From contig URQG01000154.1 of the NCBI GenBank assembly GCA_900549895.1, positions 1-5,180 on the forward strand: 5,180 nucleotides of DNA, given 5' to 3'. How positions within the stretch are numbered: position 1 is the first letter of the stretch; every line of letters begins with the position of its first letter. The position numbers and the translations under genes are program-made. The notes under the pieces are model-generated. The model was given only the letters and a program-made list of their open reading frames with translations. It had not been told where the DNA came from and did no database searches. Below, in pieces: positions 1 through 5,180 of the stretch. This DNA comes from an uncultured Lachnobacterium sp. Lineage in GTDB: Bacteria > Bacillota > Clostridia > Lachnospirales > Lachnospiraceae.

Positions 1-165
1 AACAGCACAAATTCAGGAAGCAACAAGTCTACTGATAAGACATCAAACAAGACATCAAACAAGACTTCAAACAAAACTTCCAACAAGACAAGCAACAAGA
101 CATCCAACAGAATGACAGACCGCGCTACAGATGAGACGGATTCTATGGATGATTGTCATCGTTAG
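1..165 (+). CDS. C-terminal fragment of an unrecognised TSNK-repeat protein
   Basis: Frame 1 is open from the first base of the window to a TAG stop at 163-165, giving 54 residues of a protein whose start lies upstream. I do not recognise the family. The visible part begins with an Asn/Ser/Thr-rich stretch, then six consecutive tetrapeptides TSNK, the last one TSNR. It ends with about 18 residues rich in Asp, Glu and Thr that include one Cys and one His near the end (DDCHR). The repeat block is basic and hydrophilic and the tail is acidic, so this part is probably disordered. Repeat codons vary (Ser as TCA, TCC and AGC; Thr as ACA and ACT), which supports real coding use. A strong hairpin follows 30 bases after the stop. 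Function cannot be assigned. A surface, spore or nucleic-acid-binding linker are all possible, and none is shown by the sequence. Confidence 0.7.
   Translation, partial: NSTNSGSNKSTDKTSNKTSNKTSNKTSNKTSNKTSNRMTDRATDETDSMDDCHR
40..111 (+). repeat. Six tandem 12-bp units encoding TSNK
   Basis: Six in-frame 12-base units run without gaps from 40 to 111. Units 1 and 2 are identical (ACATCAAACAAG). Units 3 to 6 differ mostly at synonymous positions, and the last changes Lys to Arg. Degenerate units (GSNK, STDK) precede the block. The pattern is a coding minisatellite kept at the protein level, with no spacers. Confidence 0.9.
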
Positions 166-189
166 AACATTTACTTGTTAACTGCATAG

Positions 190-195
190 TATAAT
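190..195 (+). promoter_or_regulatory. Possible -10 box (TATAAT) ahead of the operon
   Basis: A perfect TATAAT lies directly before the hairpin. No good -35 hexamer is seen at 16-18 bases; the bases there read about ACATTT. The TTGTTA at 175-180 is only 9 bases away, which is too close, and there is no TG extension. If active, transcription would start near 202, inside the left hairpin arm, leaving a mRNA that begins with a roughly 14-bp stem. The site is weakly supported. Confidence 0.3.
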
Positions 196-239
196 AGAAA
201 ACAGATTATGGAGAAGGCTTTTTCCGTAATCTGTTTTCT
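196..239 (+). terminator. Long hairpin, probable intrinsic terminator of the TSNK-repeat gene
   Basis: Bases 196-215 pair with 220-239 over 20 bp around a 4-base GGCT loop (216-219). All pairs are Watson-Crick except two G-U wobbles (T208 with G226, and G212 with T223). The outer stem is A-rich on the left and T-rich on the right, so the right arm and following bases (CTGTTTTCTGTT) can act as the U-rich tract. It lies 30 bases after the upstream stop. The reverse strand has a similar form, but no minus-strand gene needs it. Because it ends just before the next ribosome-binding site, it may instead or also be a 5'-UTR structure controlling the operon. Confidence 0.65.
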
Positions 240-242
240 GTT

Positions 243-248
243 AAGGAG
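243..248 (+). promoter_or_regulatory. Shine-Dalgarno site of the rhodanese gene, next to the hairpin
   Basis: AAGGAG sits 5 bases before the ATG at 254 and only 3 bases after the 20-bp hairpin. It fixes the start of the rhodanese gene. A folded hairpin leaves the site single-stranded but stacked against the stem. Confidence 0.8.
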
Positions 249-253
249 AAATT

Positions 254-580
254 ATGGATTTTCAGATTGTGTACGCATCACAGCTAGAACAGGTACTTAG
301 GGAGAGCAGAGGTCTTCTGATCGACATACGGGAATCGGAAGATTACAATGCCGGACATTGGCCGGGGGCAATCAATTATCCGTATGAAATGTTTGAAAGT
401 AACAATCTTCGTCTGCCAAGAAATCGTAAGATGATCCTTTATTGCGAGCATGGAGGCGGGAGTATGCAGATTGCAAGAAAACTCGGAAGAGAAGGTTATC
501 GGGTAGCAACGGTTGTGGGTGGATACGAAGCACTAAAAAAAGTGCAGGAAACCTATTTCAAAAATCGTCGGAATGTGTAA
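254..580 (+). CDS. Single-domain rhodanese-like sulfurtransferase
   Basis: This 108-residue cytosolic protein is one rhodanese domain, the size of GlpE/PspE-type proteins. These proteins move sulfane sulfur through a cysteine persulfide. Visible features are the N-terminal CH2A-like motif LLIDIRESEDYNAGHWPGA (21-39), the strand leading to the active loop (MILYC, 60-64), the catalytic Cys64 in the loop CEHGGGS (64-70), and the C-terminal VVGGYEAL segment (87-94). The loop resembles that of E. coli GlpE (CYHGNSS) and lacks the Arg of CRxGxR rhodaneses. There is no signal peptide or membrane segment. The start is set by AAGGAG five bases upstream. It is the first gene of the apparent operon, 45 bases before rlmL. 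The physiological sulfur acceptor cannot be read from the sequence. Confidence 0.9.
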   Translation: MDFQIVYASQLEQVLRESRGLLIDIRESEDYNAGHWPGAINYPYEMFESNNLRLPRNRKMILYCEHGGGSMQIARKLGREGYRVATVVGGYEALKKVQETYFKNRRNV

Positions 581-585
581 CAATA

Positions 586-591
586 GAGGAG
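586..591 (+). promoter_or_regulatory. Strong Shine-Dalgarno site not aligned with the rlmL ATG
   Basis: GAGGAG at 586-591 is the best ribosome-binding sequence in the rhodanese-rlmL gap. It lies 34 bases from the rlmL ATG (626), too far to serve it directly, but 8 bases before a TTG at 600 that opens a 9-codon frame. rlmL itself has only a weak AGAGAG-like site (614-619). Confidence 0.5.
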
Positions 592-599
592 AATATAGT

Positions 600-629
600 T
601 TGAAATACATAAAAGAGAGAAATATATGA
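600..629 (+). CDS. Possible 9-codon leader peptide overlapping the rlmL start
   Basis: A TTG at 600, 8 bases after GAGGAG, opens a frame reading (M)KYIKERNI and ending at TGA 627-629. That stop overlaps the rlmL ATG (626-628) as ATGA, the usual arrangement for translational coupling. A ribosome finishing this peptide would be on top of the rlmL start, which has a poor Shine-Dalgarno of its own. The peptide is basic and has no attenuator-like run of one amino acid. It may be a chance frame, since short frames with TTG starts are common. I list it because the spacing, the ribosome-binding site and the overlap agree. Confidence 0.3.
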   Translation: MKYIKERNI

Positions 630-1771
630 AGACATTTGATTTAGTTGTGCCTTGTCATTTTGGACTTGAGGCTGTGACCAAGCGTGAAATATACGATCTT
701 GGATATGAAATTACAAAGGTGGAAGACGGACGGGTAACGTTTACCGGAGATGCGGAGGCAATCTGTCGCGCGAATATTTTCCTGCGGGGCGCAGAAAGAG
801 TACTTCTTTTGGTCGGCCGTTTCCATGCAACAACATTTGATGAATTATTTGAGGGAATTAAGGCTCTTCCATGGGAAGATTATATTCCGAAGGACGGAAA
901 ATTCTGGGTCAAGAAGGCCTCTTCGATCAAGAGTAAGCTTTTCAGCCCATCGGATATCCAGTCGATCGCAAAGAAAGCGATGGTGGAGCGTATGAAGCAG
1001 TCGTATCACATTGACTGGTTCCCGGAAGACGGAGCGTCCTATCCGGTACGAATCTTTCTGTTAAAGGACGAAGTAATGGTAACGATCGATACGTCTGGAG
1101 ATTCTCTGCACAAGCGCGGATACCGGCTGGCAACAAGTAAGGCTCCGCTGACGGAGACGCTTGCGGCATCTCTGATTATGCTGACGCCGTGGAAAAAGGA
1201 TCGCATTCTGGTGGATCCGTTCTGCGGAAGTGGAACATTTCCGATTGAGGCGGCGATGATGGCTGCGGGGATTGCTCCGGGTATGAATCGAAGTTTTACA
1301 GCGGAACAGTGGACGAATCTGATACCGAAGCAATTGTGGTACGATGCGGTGGAAGAGGCGCAGGAGATGGTTGATCTGAATGTTGAAGTCGACATTCAGG
1401 GATATGATATAGATGGTGAGGTGGTCAAGGCTGCCCGGGAAAATGCCAAGAGAGCAGGTGTGGATTCATTGATCCATTTCCAGCAGCGGGAAGTGGCGGC
1501 TTTGCATCATCCGAAGAAATACGGCTTTATCATCACAAACCCACCATATGGTGAGCGCCTGGAGGAGAAAGCCGATCTTCCGGCACTCTATAAACAGATC
1601 GGACAAGCGTATGCAGGGTTGGATTCGTGGTCGCTTTACATGATTACGAGTTACGAGGATGCGGAGCGTTATATCGGAAGAAAGGCGGATAAGAACCGCA
1701 AGATCTATAATGGTATGATTCGGACTTATTTCTATCAGTTTATGGGTCCGAAACCACCAAAACATAAGTAA
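626..1771 (+). CDS. rlmL: THUMP-domain 23S rRNA (guanine-N2) methyltransferase, RlmL/YpsC type
   Basis: The 381-residue protein matches the stand-alone RlmL-type RNA methyltransferases of Firmicutes (B. subtilis YpsC). These correspond to the first half of the longer, fused E. coli RlmL/RlmKL, which makes m2G2445 in 23S rRNA. An N-terminal ferredoxin-like/THUMP region covers about residues 3-155 and is expected to bind RNA. HKRGYR (162-167) leads into a class I Rossmann domain with the SAM-binding motif VDPFCGSGTFPIEAA (196-210), the acidic GYDID (259-263), and the catalytic TNPPYGERL (304-312), whose NPPY box is typical of N-methylation of bases. There is no RlmK domain. The ATG at 626 is the only start codon in frame after an upstream in-frame TAG (596). 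The exact target nucleotide is inferred from the family. It is the second operon gene, 17 bases before the protease gene. Confidence 0.9.
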   Translation: MKTFDLVVPCHFGLEAVTKREIYDLGYEITKVEDGRVTFTGDAEAICRANIFLRGAERVLLLVGRFHATTFDELFEGIKALPWEDYIPKDGKFWVKKASSIKSKLFSPSDIQSIAKKAMVERMKQSYHIDWFPEDGASYPVRIFLLKDEVMVTIDTSGDSLHKRGYRLATSKAPLTETLAASLIMLTPWKKDRILVDPFCGSGTFPIEAAMMAAGIAPGMNRSFTAEQWTNLIPKQLWYDAVEEAQEMVDLNVEVDIQGYDIDGEVVKAARENAKRAGVDSLIHFQQREVAALHHPKKYGFIITNPPYGERLEEKADLPALYKQIGQAYAGLDSWSLYMITSYEDAERYIGRKADKNRKIYNGMIRTYFYQFMGPKPPKHK

Positions 1772-1788
1772 TTTAGAATGAGGTAATT

Positions 1789-3495
1789 ATGAAATATTCG
1801 AAAAGATACATCGCCTTTACCGTGATGCTGGCACTGGTCTTTTTGTTCAAATTTCAGATACTTGGAGTGGACCGGGCCGGGATTGGACAGTTTCGAGGCG
1901 CACAACTGGAGGCAAAAGTATGGAATCCTCTTGTTGCCAGAGATGTGAATGCCAATTTGATCAAGGCGGTAATAGACAATCAGGAATATACAAATGAACA
2001 GAGCAACTTCTATATGAATAACAATCGTAACATTATGCTTCCGGTAGCTTTACTCCGTGATGCGCTTAATTGCAGTGCGCATATTTATGACGGCAAGGAG
2101 CTGCTCGTCGAGAAACATACGTTGTCGGTAACAATGAATGCCGGGGAGAAAAAGGCATATGTCAACGGAGAGGAGTATGACATTGCTTCGGCCCTGACGA
2201 AAAGGGATGGGGAATGGTATGTCAGTCTGAATGATTTGTCTGATTTGCTGGGGTATAATTGTTCTTTTAACACTGCTGACAATACGATTGTTGCATCGGA
2301 TACGGATGCGACAGCATTGGTTCCGACTACCTATGATCTGCGAGATAAACTTCGCGTATCGCAGATCCGCAATCAGGGAAGTTACGGAACGTGCTGGGCT
2401 TTTGCGGCAACGTCTGCACTTGAGTCATCGTTGCTTCCGGAAGAGAAGGCACTTTTTTCCGTGGATCATATGACCATGAGCAATTCGTTTGATGCGAACC
2501 AGTATGACGGCGGCGAATATACGATGGGAATGGCATATCTTGCGGCCTGGCAGGGACCGGTGTATGAGGCGGATGATCCATATGGCGACGGAGAGACGGA
2601 TTCCAATTTGAAAGCGGTCAGGCATGTGCAGGAGATGCAGATCGTTGATGGTAAAGATTACGAGGGTATCAAGGAGGCGGTATTCAAATACGGCGGTGTA
2701 CAGACGTCGTTGTATAGCACGATCCGCAGCTCTCAGGGAGATTCCGAGTACTATAACAAGACGACCAATGCATACTGCTACATAGGAACGGAGAAGCCCA
2801 ATCATGACGTGGTGATCGTCGGATGGGATGATAATTATCCGAGCGCAAACTTCAATACGCCACTGGAGGGGGATGGAGCATTCATCTGTCAGAACAGCTG
2901 GGGCAGCGATTTCGGAGATGACGGATTTTTTTACGTGTCTTATTACGATACCAATATCGGTACGCACAACGTGGTATACACACGAGTGGATGATACAGAT
3001 AATTACGATCATATTTATCAAAGCGACTTGTGTGGCTGGGTAGGCAAGATGGGGTATGACAGTGAGCAGATCTATGGAGCCAATGTGTTTCAGACAAAGA
3101 GTGCCCAGAAACTGGCTGCGGCATCCTTCTATGCGACCGGTGCGAATACGGAATATGAAGTGTATGTGGTACACAACTTTGTGAATGAGAAATCTTTCGA
3201 TGAGAGCGAGAAGCTTGCAGAAGGCGTCTTAAAGAAGGCCGGGTATTATACCATTGATTTTGACAAAGAGGTGGAGCTTGCTGCAGGCGAGAAGTATGCC
3301 ATCATGATCAGGGTAAAAACGCCAGGCTCAAAGCATCCGTTGGCAATCGAGTATGATTCCGGTGAGAAGATCCTGCAAGGTGTCGATCTGGATGACGGGG
3401 AGGGATATATCAGTCCGAATGGAAAGAAATTTGTCAATGTGAAAGAAAAAAGAGACTGTAATCTCTGCATTAAAGCATTTACGAGGGATGAGTGA
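1789..3495 (+). CDS. Exported papain-family (C1) cysteine protease with CuAO-like N domain and lectin-like C domain
   Basis: This 568-residue protein has a basic N-terminus followed by a hydrophobic segment (about 8-26). That segment is probably a signal anchor or signal peptide, with no clear AXA cleavage site. Residues about 58-170 resemble the copper amine oxidase N-terminal domain (PF07833 type), a common wall or surface module in Clostridia. A papain-like C1 domain covers about 180-400: oxyanion Gln196, catalytic Cys202 in QGSYGTCWAFA, His339 in NHDVVIVGW and Asn369 in CQNSWG, so the full catalytic set is present. Residues about 408-565 resemble the lectin-like domain that follows many clostridial C1 proteases. 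There is no recognisable I29 propeptide; the CuAO-like domain takes its place. Eight cysteines include a C-terminal CxxC (557-560). The start has GAGG at 1780-1783. The substrate is unknown, and an envelope or environmental protein is the natural guess. Its stop overlaps the amidase start. Confidence 0.9.
   Translation: MKYSKRYIAFTVMLALVFLFKFQILGVDRAGIGQFRGAQLEAKVWNPLVARDVNANLIKAVIDNQEYTNEQSNFYMNNNRNIMLPVALLRDALNCSAHIYDGKELLVEKHTLSVTMNAGEKKAYVNGEEYDIASALTKRDGEWYVSLNDLSDLLGYNCSFNTADNTIVASDTDATALVPTTYDLRDKLRVSQIRNQGSYGTCWAFAATSALESSLLPEEKALFSVDHMTMSNSFDANQYDGGEYTMGMAYLAAWQGPVYEADDPYGDGETDSNLKAVRHVQEMQIVDGKDYEGIKEAVFKYGGVQTSLYSTIRSSQGDSEYYNKTTNAYCYIGTEKPNHDVVIVGWDDNYPSANFNTPLEGDGAFICQNSWGSDFGDDGFFYVSYYDTNIGTHNVVYTRVDDTDNYDHIYQSDLCGWVGKMGYDSEQIYGANVFQTKSAQKLAAASFYATGANTEYEVYVVHNFVNEKSFDESEKLAEGVLKKAGYYTIDFDKEVELAAGEKYAIMIRVKTPGSKHPLAIEYDSGEKILQGVDLDDGEGYISPNGKKFVNVKEKRDCNLCIKAFTRDE
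3483..3487 (+). promoter_or_regulatory. Shine-Dalgarno site deciding the amidase start
   Basis: GAGGG lies inside the last codons of the protease gene. It is 7 bases from the ATG at 3495 but only 4 from the GTG at 3492, which favours the ATG. The ATG shares its A with the protease TGA stop (TGATG). Confidence 0.65.
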
Positions 3496-4547
3496 TGGAT
3501 GAAGTCGTATTAAAATGGGTCACGGTCCTGACCGGAGTGCTGACAGTTGCCGTATGCATATCTTTGTACTTTTTCCCGGAGCTGCACACGCGTGAAGTTC
3601 TTGCCGCGGAGCAGCAGGCAAGAGTCGGAGATGCCGATGTTGTAGCGGATTATGTTGACCCGGATGAGGTTGTGGTCAGTGATGAATCAATGGATGCACA
3701 GCTGAAGATTGCGTTGCCGGAGAATTTATCACAGAAGGACCTTACGGTAGAAAACGATTACATTACACAGACGATTTATATCCGCTTTGCGGGTGGCGTT
3801 GATGATTATTTTAAGCAGTATAGCATTAAAGGAAGTTGTGATCATATTGCATCGCTGTCTTATTATAAAGATGGAGATGAGGGAGTGATCGCCTTGACGC
3901 TTGACCGCGTTTATGAATTATCACAGAATTTCAAAGAGGGAAATCTCTATCTTGATTTTGTGGATCCTCATGATATTTATGATAAGGTAGTTGTGGTGGA
4001 TGCAGGACACGGGGGAAAGATGCCCGGGGCTTTAAAATTAGGTGTCTCGGAGAAAGATATCGACCTTGCCATTCTGCTGAAACTGAAGGCTTTGTTTGAT
4101 GCGAGTGATGAGAATATCGGTGTGTATTATACAAGGACAACGGATGCAAATCCGACACTGGATCAGCGTGTGCAGCTTGCGAATAAGTGCAATGCCAACC
4201 TGTTTATCAGCATTCACAATAATTCGTCGGCGACCGGTAATTTTACCAGCACTAAGGGATCACAGGTAATGTACAGTGAGTCCGATGATTCGAAGCTGTC
4301 CAGCAAGCATCTGGCACAGATCTGTCTGGATCAGGTGTGCAAGTCACTTGACAGTACCAAGCGCAATCTTTTGCCGGGGGACAGTATTTATATTATCCGA
4401 ACCAGCAAGGTGCCGGTGGCATTAGTGGAAGTCGGATTTATGACGAATTATGAGGAATTGGACAAGTTAAATAATGCAGCGTATCAGAAGAAGGCGGCGA
4501 AAGGAATCTATGATGCGATCATGCAGGCTTTAGAGGAGGGCTATTAA
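3495..4547 (+). CDS. Membrane-anchored N-acetylmuramoyl-L-alanine amidase (Amidase_3)
   Basis: The enzyme hydrolyses the bond between N-acetylmuramic acid and L-alanine in peptidoglycan, outside the membrane. From the ATG at 3495 it has 350 residues. A hydrophobic segment (about 8-27) forms a signal anchor or signal peptide. A short acidic linker follows, then a beta-rich region (about 67-158) placed and patterned like an AMIN-type domain, and the catalytic Amidase_3 domain (about 164-346). Zinc ligands and catalytic residue are all visible: His172 in DAGHGG, Glu186 in VSEKDI, His241 in SIHNN and Glu312 in VEVGF. The usual GGxDPGA motif reads GGKMPGA here. No LysM, SH3 or choline-binding repeats are present. 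A GTG three bases earlier (3492) could also start it. It is translationally coupled to the C1 protease gene and lies 4 bases before rdgB. A role in growth, daughter-cell separation or sporulation cannot be chosen from the sequence. Confidence 0.92.
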   Translation: MDEVVLKWVTVLTGVLTVAVCISLYFFPELHTREVLAAEQQARVGDADVVADYVDPDEVVVSDESMDAQLKIALPENLSQKDLTVENDYITQTIYIRFAGGVDDYFKQYSIKGSCDHIASLSYYKDGDEGVIALTLDRVYELSQNFKEGNLYLDFVDPHDIYDKVVVVDAGHGGKMPGALKLGVSEKDIDLAILLKLKALFDASDENIGVYYTRTTDANPTLDQRVQLANKCNANLFISIHNNSSATGNFTSTKGSQVMYSESDDSKLSSKHLAQICLDQVCKSLDSTKRNLLPGDSIYIIRTSKVPVALVEVGFMTNYEELDKLNNAAYQKKAAKGIYDAIMQALEEGY

Positions 4548-4551
4548 GATT

Positions 4552-5145
4552 ATGACGAAAATTATTTTTGCGACCGGTAATAAGGACAAGATGAGAGAAA
4601 TCCGCGAGATTATGGCGGATTGTGATGTGGAAATCGAATCCATGAAGGAAGCCGGAATCAATGTTGATATCGTTGAGGATGGCACTACGTTTGAAGAAAA
4701 TGCGCTCATTAAGGCACGCGCGATTGCAGCGCATACGGAGGCAATCGTTCTTGCGGATGACTCGGGACTTGAGATTGATTACCTGAATAAGGAGCCGGGG
4801 GTATATTCCGCTCGCTACATGGGAGAGGATACTTCCTATACGATCAAGAATCAGAATCTCATTGAACGTCTGGACGGCGTCGAGAAAGAGAAGCGTACCG
4901 CGCGATTCGTATGCGCGATTGCAGCCGTCTTGCCGGACAAGCGTGAACTTGTGACACGCCAGACCATGGAAGGCTACATCGGATGGGAGCCGGAGGGAGA
5001 GAACGGATTCGGATATGATCCGATCTTTTATCTCGATGAATTTGGATGTTCTTCCGCTGCATTGTCCCGCGAGCAGAAGAACGCAATCAGCCACAGAGGT
5101 AAGGCACTCCGTGCGATGAAGGAACTTCTGGTAAAAGAAATTTAA
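4552..5145 (+). CDS. rdgB: dITP/XTP pyrophosphatase, RdgB/HAM1 family
   Basis: The 197-residue cytosolic enzyme hydrolyses non-canonical purine triphosphates (dITP, ITP, XTP) to the monophosphate and pyrophosphate, keeping deaminated bases out of DNA and RNA. The length is typical of the family. Motifs in order are FATGNKDKMREI (6-17, nucleotide and phosphate binding), TTFEENALIKA (45-55, metal-binding acidic residues), ADDSGLEID (68-76, with the expected catalytic Asp70), PGVYSARY (82-89), GFGYDPIF (152-159, base recognition) and SHRGKAL (180-186). All key positions are intact. The ATG at 4552 is served by GAGGAGGG (4533-4540) inside the amidase 3' end, 11 bases away, slightly longer than ideal. 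It is the last complete gene of the operon. Any further member would lie beyond the window. Confidence 0.95.
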   Translation: MTKIIFATGNKDKMREIREIMADCDVEIESMKEAGINVDIVEDGTTFEENALIKARAIAAHTEAIVLADDSGLEIDYLNKEPGVYSARYMGEDTSYTIKNQNLIERLDGVEKEKRTARFVCAIAAVLPDKRELVTRQTMEGYIGWEPEGENGFGYDPIFYLDEFGCSSAALSREQKNAISHRGKALRAMKELLVKEI

Positions 5146-5180
5146 AAAAAATCAAAAAATTTTTTCCCCGGAAAATCGGG
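5146..5180 (+). other. A/T-rich tail with A6T6 palindrome and a cut-off G/C hairpin
   Basis: After the rdgB stop the sequence has an A-run, a perfect AAAAAATTTTTT palindrome (5154-5165), then CCCG (5167-5170) and CGGG (5177-5180) around a 6-base GAAAAT loop. The hairpin could extend past the window by at least one pair, since C5166 is still unpaired. It may be the stem of a terminator, or an A-tract upstream of a promoter. The window ends before either can be decided. Confidence 0.35.

Noticed and set aside
40..111. Short direct repeats that could suggest a CRISPR-like array
   Set aside because: The 12-base units are contiguous, have no spacers, are in frame and encode TSNK, so they are a coding repeat.
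175..195. TTGTTA and TATAAT as a full sigma-A promoter
   Set aside because: The spacing is 9 bases, far short of about 17, so the pair cannot act as a normal -35/-10 set. Only the -10 is kept as a weak candidate.
600..629. Leader frame as a classical amino-acid attenuator
   Set aside because: It has no run of one codon type and no terminator/antiterminator pair follows it before rlmL.
2425..3174. A 249-codon open frame on the minus strand
   Set aside because: It lies wholly inside the C1 protease gene, which has all catalytic motifs. Its translation is rich in Ile, His and Arg with no recognisable domain, as expected for an antisense shadow.
3492..3494. GTG as the amidase start
   Set aside because: It leaves only 4 bases to the Shine-Dalgarno site, while the ATG three bases later has 7 and overlaps the protease stop as TGATG.
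4519..5094. A 191-codon open frame on the minus strand
   Set aside because: It is antisense to rdgB, whose family motifs are complete, and its product shows no domain.

Overview
The window reads as a piece of a low-to-moderate G+C Firmicute chromosome, most likely a gut Clostridia of the Lachnospiraceae type. This placement comes from protein style (a stand-alone THUMP methyltransferase of the YpsC/RlmL type, and a secreted C1 protease with a copper-amine-oxidase-like N domain and a lectin-like tail), from A/G-rich Shine-Dalgarno sites and from tight gene packing. It was not tested by any database search. All complete genes lie on the + strand.

Layout: (1) positions 1-165 hold the 3' end of an unrecognised gene whose product carries six tandem TSNK-type tetrapeptides and an acidic tail. 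(2) Positions 166-253 are a short intergenic region with a near-perfect 20-bp hairpin (196-239), probably the terminator of that gene. The hairpin ends three bases before the next Shine-Dalgarno sequence. (3) Positions 254-5145 form an apparent five-gene operon: a single-domain rhodanese, an RlmL-type 23S rRNA methyltransferase, an exported papain-like (C1) protease, an exported N-acetylmuramoyl-L-alanine amidase, and an RdgB/HAM1 nucleotide-sanitising pyrophosphatase. The gaps are 45, 17, -1 and 4 bp. (4) Positions 5146-5180 are a very A/T-rich tail with an A6T6 palindrome and a small G/C hairpin cut by the window end.

The operon mixes housekeeping functions (rRNA modification, nucleotide-pool cleaning) with a cell-envelope pair. 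The protease and amidase are both predicted to be membrane-anchored or exported. Their stop and start codons overlap (TGATG), so they are probably made together and may act together on the wall. All expected catalytic residues are present in the five complete proteins. I see no frameshift, insertion sequence, CRISPR array or RNA gene.

I found no clearly novel multi-gene system. The points most worth checking are the TSNK-repeat protein, a possible 9-codon TTG-started leader peptide whose stop overlaps the rlmL start, the hairpin placed over a TATAAT box and against the ribosome-binding site, and the coupled protease-amidase pair.
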